A stretch of 13,386 nt of DNA from positions 1 to 13,386 of the forward strand of contig JBFLVQ010000212.1 of the NCBI GenBank assembly GCA_040758525.1, in the 5' to 3' direction. Below the pieces are notes generated by a model that saw only the letters and a list, made by a program, of their open reading frames with translations, did not search any database and was not told the DNA's origin. Both the position numbers and the translations under genes were made by a program. The DNA comes from JBFLVQ01 sp040758525 (GTDB taxonomy: Bacteria; Acidobacteriota; Blastocatellia; Chloracidobacteriales; JADJPF01). Shown in pieces: positions 1-7,223 of this stretch. Within the stretch, counting starts at the first letter, position 1. Every line of letters starts with the position of its first letter.

Positions 1-2889
1 CAGATCTCTGTACAAAAGAAGGCTTGGGTCAGCGTACTAGAGTTAGATATACAGTCACAGCAATCGATAAAGAAACCAGCAGAGCAATGGTTTGCTTTAC
101 TAGGTGGTCCAGCAATACGTGATGGTGTCACAGAATTAAATAGAGTAGGCCGCTGTCTAGAATGGCTCTATCCAGATGAACTGGATCGTGTAATCTGTCG
201 TGATTGGGAAGTTGCAGAACTAACCAGGCTGCTGACTGCATCAGATAAACGTCCGGTAATGCTAATGGGTCCACGTTTAGTTGGCAAGACGGCGATCATT
301 CATGAGTTTGTCTATCAGAGAGCGGAAAAAAAGCGTTCGCAATATACTTCACAGCAGAATGTCTGGTTACTCTCGCCATCACGTTTGATATCAGGAATGT
401 CTTATGTTGGACAATGGGAGAACCGACTGCTAGCCATTATTGAAGCAGCAAAGGAGCGCAAACACATACTCTATTTTGATGATCTGCTGGGACTATTCCA
501 GGCTGGCATCACGCGCGATTCTACCCTCAGTGTTGCGCACGTCTTAAAGCCTTATATCGAGAAGCGCGAATTTCGTATGTTGGCCGAGATCACTCCAGAG
601 GCTTGGCGAGTCTTTCAAGAACGTGATCGCGGCTTTGCCGACCTATTCCATATTATCCCGATTCGTGAACCTGGCGAGAATGAGATATTACGTATGCTAA
701 TTAGCCTGGCAAGGCGATTAGAATACCAGCATCGTTGCAGTTTCGATCTAGATGTATTGCCTACGATTATAGATATACATCGACGCTATGTGCGTGATGC
801 GGCTTTTCCTGGCAAAGCAGCCGCCTTTCTTAACAAGCTAGCAGTGAAATATCGCTATGGCAAGATTTCGCGAGCCAATGTACTGACAGAATTCCAGGCT
901 AAAAGCGGCCTCTCCGTCTCTTTTCTGGATCGTAGCGCAAAGCTTGAACGCAAAGAGGTGTTGGATGCCTTGGCCAAGGAGGTAATTGGCCAAGATGCTG
1001 CACTACAAGCTACTGCTGATCTAGTATGCATTGCCAAGGCTCGTCTCAACGATCCTGATCGACCATTGGCTTCACTATTCTTTTTAGGTCCCACTGGAGT
1101 AGGTAAGACTCAATGTGCCAAATCACTAGCTGCTTATCTATTTGGCGATGCTGAGAGAATACTACGCTTTGATATGAACGAATTCATCTCGCCTACTGCG
1201 GTAGCACGATTGGTAGGAACATTCGACAATCCTGAAGGATTGCTTACCAGTGCAGTACGGCGCCAACCTTTCTCGGTCGTTCTGCTTGATGAGATCGAAA
1301 AGGCTTATCGTGATGTCTTCGATCTATTGCTACAGGTTATGGGTGATGGACGTCTGACCGATGCGTTGGGACGCACAGTCGATTTCACCAACACAATTTT
1401 GATAATGACATCGAATCTAGGTGTTAAGGAAGCGAATACCAGACTTGGTTTCCAGCAAGATGAAGTTCAGCAGGCGCATCTATATCTGCAAGCTGCAGAA
1501 AAGTTCTTTAGACCAGAGTTTTTTAACCGGCTCGATCGTATCATACCATTCGAGCGACTACATCGTGAGGAGATTCAAAAGATTGCCAATCGGCTCATTC
1601 ATGATATCTTTGCGCGTGAGGGGCTGCTACGACGTCGCTGTATATTGCAGGTTGATAGTGAAGCGATGCAGAGAATAATTGAACAGGGTTATCATCCTCA
1701 ACTTGGTGCACGTGCAATGAAGCGTGCGATCGAACGGCAATTGACACAGCCAGTAGCAATACGACTAGCAGCAATGACACCAGAGACTCCCACTGTGATC
1801 AGCCTATACCCGAGTGTAGAAGGTATTGGTGTGCATGTAGAGGGACTCAGCGAGGCAAAATTAGAGAAACGTGTCTGGCACACGGCATCTACCATTGATT
1901 CAAAACTTCTTCTTACCCAGGTTGAGTCAGCCATTATCGCGGTAGAAGAGCGAGCTATGCGGCTACGTCCTGTAGGAGCAATCAATCCTGCCGCACTTAC
2001 TGCTGAACACTATTGTTACTTTGTTATTCAAGAACAATTACGCCGTGTGCGCAGTATCTCTCAACGATTGAGCGAGCGTTTGGCAAAGCCAAAACGCGCT
2101 GCTGTTCCTGCCTCCCTGGCTTTTCGTACAAAGGCACGTAGTATCACCGCAAGGCAGTTGAAAAATGGCCGAGAGAGAAATGAACGAGTATTATGGAATG
2201 AGATTATTGCAGCACAAGACATACATGCCTATCTTACCGAACTGGCGGCTGACGATGCCAACTATCAGGATGAATGGGAAGCACAACTGTCTAATCTGAT
2301 GCGCGAACTGACACTACTGCAAACACTGGCAGCAAGTGGCAAGACAACCACTACCAAACAGGTACTTATCTATGTACATACACTCAATGAGATAAGGCAA
2401 GCAGAGCGGGAGATGTTGGTCGGGCGTTATCAACAACTTTTCGGTAGTCAGTTGATCCTTGAGACGACAGTTATTAATGAAGGAGCAGAGACACTTGGCA
2501 AGAGCGCAGATCTACTTCTAGTAAAGGGACTGCATGCATTACCACTGGTTAGAATTGAAGAAGGAACACATCTATTTTTTATTGCTCACGATAATTTTGT
2601 GCCTGTACAGGTGAATGTCTTGCCACTAGATGATCAAGAAGATCCTCTCACACGACTGAAAACTTATCTTGAGGCTCGTCGTCACGGACGGCAACAGCCT
2701 GCTTATGGCAAAACTGTCATAGAGGAGCAGCCATTACGTCTATTGCCAGTGATTCGCATATACGACCAACAGGGGATAACCCTCGATCTACGGTCTGGAA
2801 TTATTACTACAAGACTCCCCTCTGTCGGCGATATGCGAACTTTTCTACTTGCTGCGCTGCCCATGGATGGCGACATTAGAACAAATTAG
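1..2889 (+). CDS. Clp/Hsp100-type double AAA+ ATPase with a C-terminal RF2-like domain (5' partial)
   Basis: The frame is open from base 1, so the true start lies outside the window and 962 codons are visible; residue numbers count from base 1. AAA1 has a Walker A (G90-T97) and a Clp-like pore loop tyrosine (Y135), but Walker B is D160-D161 instead of DE, and the ERRF arginine-finger motif is replaced by ADLF (213-216). A short linker without a ClpB M-domain follows. AAA2 is canonical: GPTGVGKT (363-370), LLDEIEKA (D430, E431), sensor 1 TSNLG (470-474), arginine finger R510 in FFRPEFFNRLD, sensor 2 GAR (569-571). Its pore loop is shortened at 406-416. LGF (482-484) sits where ClpC has its ClpP loop. 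Residues about 730-950 resemble release factor RF2 (PCRF coiled coil, domain 2, C-terminal tail) without GGQ. The next gene is a related ATPase 9 bases away. The Clp-like fold is certain; the role is unknown. Confidence 0.9.
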   Translation, partial: QISVQKKAWVSVLELDIQSQQSIKKPAEQWFALLGGPAIRDGVTELNRVGRCLEWLYPDELDRVICRDWEVAELTRLLTASDKRPVMLMGPRLVGKTAIIHEFVYQRAEKKRSQYTSQQNVWLLSPSRLISGMSYVGQWENRLLAIIEAAKERKHILYFDDLLGLFQAGITRDSTLSVAHVLKPYIEKREFRMLAEITPEAWRVFQERDRGFADLFHIIPIREPGENEILRMLISLARRLEYQHRCSFDLDVLPTIIDIHRRYVRDAAFPGKAAAFLNKLAVKYRYGKISRANVLTEFQAKSGLSVSFLDRSAKLERKEVLDALAKEVIGQDAALQATADLVCIAKARLNDPDRPLASLFFLGPTGVGKTQCAKSLAAYLFGDAERILRFDMNEFISPTAVARLVGTFDNPEGLLTSAVRRQPFSVVLLDEIEKAYRDVFDLLLQVMGDGRLTDALGRTVDFTNTILIMTSNLGVKEANTRLGFQQDEVQQAHLYLQAAEKFFRPEFFNRLDRIIPFERLHREEIQKIANRLIHDIFAREGLLRRRCILQVDSEAMQRIIEQGYHPQLGARAMKRAIERQLTQPVAIRLAAMTPETPTVISLYPSVEGIGVHVEGLSEAKLEKRVWHTASTIDSKLLLTQVESAIIAVEERAMRLRPVGAINPAALTAEHYCYFVIQEQLRRVRSISQRLSERLAKPKRAAVPASLAFRTKARSITARQLKNGRERNERVLWNEIIAAQDIHAYLTELAADDANYQDEWEAQLSNLMRELTLLQTLAASGKTTTTKQVLIYVHTLNEIRQAEREMLVGRYQQLFGSQLILETTVINEGAETLGKSADLLLVKGLHALPLVRIEEGTHLFFIAHDNFVPVQVNVLPLDDQEDPLTRLKTYLEARRHGRQQPAYGKTVIEEQPLRLLPVIRIYDQQGITLDLRSGIITTRLPSVGDMRTFLLAALPMDGDIRTN

Positions 2890-2898
2890 GGGGTAGCA

Positions 2899-5193
2899 AT
2901 GCCGACCTATCGATTTCCTGTGCTGGTCTGGCGCGATTATGAGAATGGTTTTACTGCCAGCTTAGTCGAGAGCGAGGACAGTATTGTTGGTGTTGGCAAA
3001 ACCGCTGACGAAGCACTGTTACAAGTAAAAGAGTGTTTAAGCTGGTATTATCAAGAACTCTGGCGGCCTGCACCAGACTTTCTTGAGCCACAACTGATCA
3101 CTTTCAAAGTTGAAGTCCGACCCGAATATCGTATCTCAGAGCGCGGTTTAGAGCGTATCTATCCTTGCCAGCATACTCTCTCCTTACGTGTCGCTTGTGT
3201 CTATGGACATCAAGAGAGCGGCCTGTTAGTGGCAGTATTGCCTACCATAGGAATACATTTCTACTATTATGAAGCTAATGCATTAAAAGGGTTGGTCACA
3301 CACTATGTGCAAGAGAAATTGCGTGGAATGACGCCACAACAGTTGTCACGCTATCTTTTGCCTAAGCAACTCACCCTGGAAGAGATTGTCTTACAGGTCA
3401 CATCCAGAGAGCGACGGCATCAACCACAGGCGCCGCCAACCCTTGATATAGTTGCCGAACCACTAGGTGAGCGTAGTTTGCGTAAACAATTCTCCAAAGC
3501 TTGGGAACGCGAGCGTGAGGTAGTTGACCTAGTGCAACGTTTAACTAAAGAGCGCGCCAATGTAATTTTATTAGCAGAGACAGGTGCAGGTAAGACAGCT
3601 CTGCTAGTCGAATCGGTGCAACAGATCGAACGCGAGTTAGCACAGACAGAGGCAGATAGTGAGAATGAAGGGCGCCGCTATAAGCATAGGTATTGGTTAA
3701 CCAGCGCAGCGCGACTGATCGCAGGTATGCAGTACCTAGGTCAATGGGAGGAGCGGTGTGAGGCAGTTATTGAAGAGCTATCAAATCTTGAAGGGGTGCT
3801 TTGTGTAGACAATCTACTCGATCTAGTACGTACAGGTGGCGAGGGTACCTCTGATAGCATTGCGGCTTTCCTCTTACCCTATTTGCAAAGAGGAGAATTA
3901 CGTCTGGTTGGTGAAGCCACTCCAGCCGAACTGGATGCCTGTCGGCGGCTATTACCAGGTTTTGTAGATCTGTTTCAGATTCTCAAACTACCTATCTTGA
4001 CCCGTGAGAAAGCGATTTCGGTGCTTGAACACGTAACCACAATATTAAAGCGCAACCTGCATATTGAGATGGCTAGTGGGGTAGTTGAACTGGTCTACCG
4101 ACTCTTCCAACGTTTCATTCCTTATCATGCTTTTCCTGGGCGAACTGTGACATTTATGCAAGAGCTTTTTGAGCAGGCTAGTCGCAAGCATCTCGAGGCA
4201 GTGACCAAATCACAGGTGATAGAACAGTTTGTCCGTCAGACAGGATTGCCGGAGCTTTTTCTACGTGACGAGATTCCATTAGACGCAGGAGAAGTTTACC
4301 AGACCTTTTCCAAACAGGTGATTGGCCAAGAGGAAGCTATTCAGATAGCAACAAGTCTGGTTACTACCTTTAAGGCGGGTCTCAATGATCCCAATCGTCC
4401 CATTGGGGTACTACTCTTCTGTGGTCCTACAGGGGTAGGGAAGACCGAACTTGCTAAAGCGATTGCCAGTTTCTTTTTTGGACATGGTGAAAAGGGAGAT
4501 CGGCTAATACGTCTGGATATGAGTGAATATGGTGGCCCAGGAGCAGCTACTCGACTACTAGGTCAGCCTAGCGGTGAGCCTAGTGAGTTGATCAAGCGAG
4601 TACGTCAACAGCCTTTTGTGGTATTACTGCTGGATGAGATTGAGAAGGCCAATCCGGAAGTATTTGATGTGCTGCTTAGCCTCTTTGATGAAGGGCGTTT
4701 AACTGATCAGTATGGTCGCACTACCAACTTTCGTAGTGCAGTCGTTATAATGACTTCGAATCTTGGTTCTGATAAATTTACCGGGATAGGTTTTGGCAAG
4801 CCTTCGTTACCATCTTACGAGGCTGAGGCAATGGCCTTCTTCCGGCCTGAATTCTATAACCGTATTGACACAATTGTGCGGTTCAATCCGCTTAATGAAG
4901 AGATGATTCTTGCTATCACAGTCAAGGAATTGACAGAATTAGGGCGTCGTGAGGGACTGACCCGAGTGAGAATATGCTTGAGTTGGACGCCACAACTGGT
5001 AGATCAACTGGCGCGGGCAGGATTCGATTTTCGTTATGGTGCGCGGCCATTGCAGAGAACGCTAGAGCAGTTGATAGTTGCTCCACTCGCCCGTTACCTG
5101 GTTGAACATCCTACCATTAAGGATGCTGCGCTACAGTTACAGTTAAACGAATTCGGCGCAGTTATATTTAACGTTTTGGATGGTAATACTTAA
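2899..5193 (+). CDS. Clp/Hsp100-type double AAA+ ATPase with an N-terminal HicB-like domain
   Basis: This 764-residue paralogue of the preceding ATPase starts 9 bases after its stop, with AGGGGG (2888-2893) as ribosome binding site, so the two are almost certainly co-transcribed. Residues 1-54 resemble the HicB-like partial RNase H fold (two strands, then an EAL-type helix). Residues about 60-165 form a beta-rich region I cannot assign, possibly a second diverged copy. AAA1 has AETGAGKT (226-233) and the pore-loop motif YLGQWEE, but Walker B ends D304-N305 and the arginine-finger site reads VDLF (356-359). AAA2 has GPTGVGKT (509-516), D579-E580, TSNLG (619-623), FFRPEFYNRID with R655, and GAR (714-716). 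The GYVGYE pore loop is absent (555-565). IGF (630-632) matches the ClpA/ClpX-type ClpP tripeptide. There is no Clp_N repeat, no M-domain and no RF2-like tail. A partner subunit of the first ATPase is my inference. Confidence 0.9.
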   Translation: MPTYRFPVLVWRDYENGFTASLVESEDSIVGVGKTADEALLQVKECLSWYYQELWRPAPDFLEPQLITFKVEVRPEYRISERGLERIYPCQHTLSLRVACVYGHQESGLLVAVLPTIGIHFYYYEANALKGLVTHYVQEKLRGMTPQQLSRYLLPKQLTLEEIVLQVTSRERRHQPQAPPTLDIVAEPLGERSLRKQFSKAWEREREVVDLVQRLTKERANVILLAETGAGKTALLVESVQQIERELAQTEADSENEGRRYKHRYWLTSAARLIAGMQYLGQWEERCEAVIEELSNLEGVLCVDNLLDLVRTGGEGTSDSIAAFLLPYLQRGELRLVGEATPAELDACRRLLPGFVDLFQILKLPILTREKAISVLEHVTTILKRNLHIEMASGVVELVYRLFQRFIPYHAFPGRTVTFMQELFEQASRKHLEAVTKSQVIEQFVRQTGLPELFLRDEIPLDAGEVYQTFSKQVIGQEEAIQIATSLVTTFKAGLNDPNRPIGVLLFCGPTGVGKTELAKAIASFFFGHGEKGDRLIRLDMSEYGGPGAATRLLGQPSGEPSELIKRVRQQPFVVLLLDEIEKANPEVFDVLLSLFDEGRLTDQYGRTTNFRSAVVIMTSNLGSDKFTGIGFGKPSLPSYEAEAMAFFRPEFYNRIDTIVRFNPLNEEMILAITVKELTELGRREGLTRVRICLSWTPQLVDQLARAGFDFRYGARPLQRTLEQLIVAPLARYLVEHPTIKDAALQLQLNEFGAVIFNVLDGNT

Positions 5194-5256
5194 CCAGTGT
5201 CTGGGCACTCCTATGCGACGCTTTGGCGACACTTTTGATAACTAGATGTAAGCTTC

Positions 5257-5285
5257 TTGGTAAAATCAAAGAGGAGAAGTATAAT
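5257..5285 (+). promoter_or_regulatory. Candidate sigma-70-type promoter for the cation efflux gene
   Basis: TTGGTA (5257-5262) and a perfect TATAAT (5280-5285) are separated by exactly 17 bases, 24 bases upstream of the transporter start codon. It lies in the 115-base gap after the ATPase pair, which suggests that the transporter can be transcribed separately. The -35 matches the consensus at four of six positions. Confidence 0.5.
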
Positions 5286-5308
5286 CGTAGGTCAGACAGG
5301 AGAAGAAG

Positions 5309-6376
5309 ATGTCTGAAGCCAGCTGTAAAGCCAGCTCTACCCTGCCCGGCTGTGATTCACACGGGCATCAACATAATCATCAAGAGCATTCGCATGATTT
5401 CCATAATCATCATGATGATCATGGTCATGCTGGCCACCAACATTTCTTTGATCTGAAACAGATCAGCTTGAAGCTGAAAGTCTCTTGTGCTGTTACCATC
5501 CTCTTTGTTATTGCCGGAGTAGTAGCAGGTTTTTATGCTAATAGTTTGGCGCTAATCTCGGATGCTGCACATAATTTCACTGATGCGCTAGCTCTGATTC
5601 TGGCACTGTTTGCTGTTTGGTTGCAGGGGCGACCGGCGAGCGCAACAAAGACCTATGGCTATCATCGCGCCGGTATTCTGGCCGCTTTTATCAACTCCTC
5701 TTCACTATTGCTAATTGCAGTTGGCATCTTCTATGAGGCGATTGAACGTATCATCACACCACGCCCAGTAGAAGCTGGTTTGATGTTCTGGGTAGCAATT
5801 GCTGGGCTAGTTGTTAATATCGGTATAGGATGGGCACTACATCGTGAGAGCAAAACTGATATCACAATTCGTAGCGCCTATGTACATATGCTTGGTGATG
5901 CTGCTGGTACAGTCGGTATTATTATTGGCAGTCTAATCATCAAGTATACCAATAGCTGGGTACTTGATCCACTCATCAGTGTTGCGATCGGCCTGCTGAT
6001 CCTATGGACCTGTTGGGACATTCTTAAAGAGACTGTCAATCTATTATTGGAAGGCACACCCAAGGGGATAGATGTTGATGCTGTCAGTGATGCAATCCAA
6101 GCTATTCCTGGTGTGCGTGCGGCTCATCATATACACATCTGGGGGATTGCTTCACGCATGACTGCGCTTAGTTGCCATCTACAGGTTGATGATACTAATC
6201 TCAGCCACTGTCAAAAGATTGTCTTTGATGTCAATTGTATGCTTAAGGAGCGCTTCCGTATCGATCATGCTACTCTGCAGCTTGAGACACAATGTTTCGA
6301 GGATAAAGTAACCATCTGTCAGCCGCGCCTACACGAGCGTTACCAGCCAACCAACAATTACGGCAAAGCATCTTAG
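5309..6376 (+). CDS. Cation diffusion facilitator, zinc-type (CzcD/ZitB-like)
   Basis: This 355-residue inner-membrane metal/proton antiporter of the CDF family probably exports Zn2+ (perhaps also Co2+ or Cd2+). Residues 18-45 hold 13 histidines with Asp and Glu, a metal-binding tail typical of zinc CDFs. Six hydrophobic segments follow between about 52 and 240. TM2 carries SDAAHNFTD (H88, D92) and TM5 carries HMLGD (H193, D197), the His/Asp tetrahedral zinc site of CzcD and ZitB rather than the Asp-only site of iron/manganese CDFs. A cytoplasmic CDF C-terminal domain (about 250-340) includes the family-typical HHIHIWG stretch. The start is supported by AGGAGA (5298-5303), five bases upstream of the ATG. 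No metal-responsive regulator is adjacent. The exact metal cannot be told from sequence. Confidence 0.95.
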   Translation: MSEASCKASSTLPGCDSHGHQHNHQEHSHDFHNHHDDHGHAGHQHFFDLKQISLKLKVSCAVTILFVIAGVVAGFYANSLALISDAAHNFTDALALILALFAVWLQGRPASATKTYGYHRAGILAAFINSSSLLLIAVGIFYEAIERIITPRPVEAGLMFWVAIAGLVVNIGIGWALHRESKTDITIRSAYVHMLGDAAGTVGIIIGSLIIKYTNSWVLDPLISVAIGLLILWTCWDILKETVNLLLEGTPKGIDVDAVSDAIQAIPGVRAAHHIHIWGIASRMTALSCHLQVDDTNLSHCQKIVFDVNCMLKERFRIDHATLQLETQCFEDKVTICQPRLHERYQPTNNYGKAS

Positions 6377-6388
6377 GGTTGCTTTGCC
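6362..6388 (+). terminator. Stem-loop spanning the end of the transporter gene
   Basis: A perfect 9-base inverted repeat, GGCAAAGCA (6362-6370) and TGCTTTGCC (6380-6388), has a 9-base loop that contains the transporter stop codon. No T-run follows, so it is not a classical intrinsic terminator. It could be a 3' stabilising hairpin or a weak terminator. Confidence 0.35.
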
Positions 6389-6827
6389 AAAACAGCTTCG
6401 CAGGCAAGCCACTCCGTCAATATGTTTTGAAGCTAACCAATCACCAGCCAGACTGATCTGTGCGCCTGCTGTTATGGTAGCTACAGATCACGTCAATATT
6501 CAGGCATTAGCTAAATGAGGGTGCCAATGGCTGCAGTAAAAGCGCGCTCCATTGGATCGGTATCCATTAAGCAGATCCTAGACAGTGTCGTTACCAATGG
6601 TATTACCATTTGTGCTGCCTTGGCGATTGCGACACTGATGCGACGGCATGTACGGAAGTGCGTTTCCTGTACTGTATTAGGACAACGGTCAAGATAGCAA
6701 GCACAAAAGTAATGGCTTTGCAATCGTGGCACAGCAATTGATTATAAGAAAGTAAATCGGCAAAAACCTTCAGCCGACAATTATCTTGGAAAAGATGCTG
6801 AGCAAAAAACTGTGTTAATGGGAGACT
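6377..6827. other. Intergenic stretch without a convincing gene
   Basis: About 450 bases separate the transporter from the receiver-like gene. Short open frames on both strands near 6511-6732 have no recognisable domain. A 15-base odd palindrome lies at 6596-6610 (AATGGTA, central T, TACCATT), with an overlapping TACCA/TGGTA palindrome just before it (6592-6602). I see no clear -35/-10 pair, tRNA or repeat array. A small regulatory RNA or a decayed gene cannot be excluded. Confidence 0.4.
6820..6824 (+). promoter_or_regulatory. Ribosome binding site deciding the receiver-like gene start
   Basis: GGGAG lies three bases before the ATG at 6828 and six bases before the ATG at 6831. The second spacing is closer to optimal, so the second of the two consecutive ATGs is preferred. 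Confidence 0.5.
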
Positions 6828-6830
6828 ATG

Positions 6831-7214
6831 ATGAAGCGACATTCACAGCTGAAGATACTAGTGCTCGAAGATGAAGCCTATCGTAGAGAGTTGATTGAAC
6901 CCATAATAGAAGGGCATCAGATCTATTGGGCAAGCAATGCTGATGAAGCACTAGCGGTATTGGAGAATGAGCGATTTGACCTGATTCTACTTGATCATGA
7001 CCTTTCAGCGCGTACCTGCGGCTGTCAAGTAGCAAGCCGTTTGGCTCAGCGCGAATGTCTTAATCACAATACCAAAGTGGTTGTACACTCAATCAATCCT
7101 AATGGCATTAAGCGAATGATGCGGCTATTGAATAATCTGCCGCTGCGTATCCCTGTTTTCAGTCTACCGGAGGTACTTCCCGAATTACTCTTATCGTTGC
7201 CGGTAGCGGCTTGA
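6831..7214 (+). CDS. Small receiver-like protein, probable cyclic-phosphate-processing receiver (cREC) family
   Basis: This 127-residue single-domain cytosolic protein has no output domain. Its N terminus has the receiver-type acidic cluster (KILVLEDE). A strand then ends in LILLDHDLS, with the aspartates at residues 55 and 57 and a histidine between them. A later strand reads VVVHSINPNG. The DHD core with a downstream HSxNxxG is what I recall for the cREC family, a CheY-like fold proposed to act on cyclic phosphates, rather than a phospho-accepting response regulator, which would carry an xDxxMP loop and conserved Thr and Lys. No histidine kinase or RNA-repair gene is adjacent. The gene ends 9 bases from the convergent stop of the anti-sigma gene. 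The receiver-like fold is likely; the enzymatic role is family-level inference. Confidence 0.8.
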   Translation: MKRHSQLKILVLEDEAYRRELIEPIIEGHQIYWASNADEALAVLENERFDLILLDHDLSARTCGCQVASRLAQRECLNHNTKVVVHSINPNGIKRMMRLLNNLPLRIPVFSLPEVLPELLLSLPVAA

Positions 7215-7223
7215 TAGCCGATT

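Noticed and set aside
259..2889. ATG at 259 as start of the first ATPase
   Set aside because: It lies at the Walker A motif, and the same frame is open with sensible Clp-like sequence back to base 1.
2188..2889. A separate functional release factor gene
   Set aside because: It is in frame with the ATPase with no stop or ribosome binding site, and it lacks the GGQ and SPF motifs needed for termination.
5223..5456. Open frame of 77 codons before the transporter
   Set aside because: It overlaps the transporter N terminus in another frame, its isoleucine/methionine-rich end is the shadow of the histidine-rich repeat, and it has no ribosome binding site.
6511..6732. Short open frames on both strands in the 6377-6827 gap
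   Set aside because: No domain, weak or no ribosome binding site, and the two frames overlap each other antisense.
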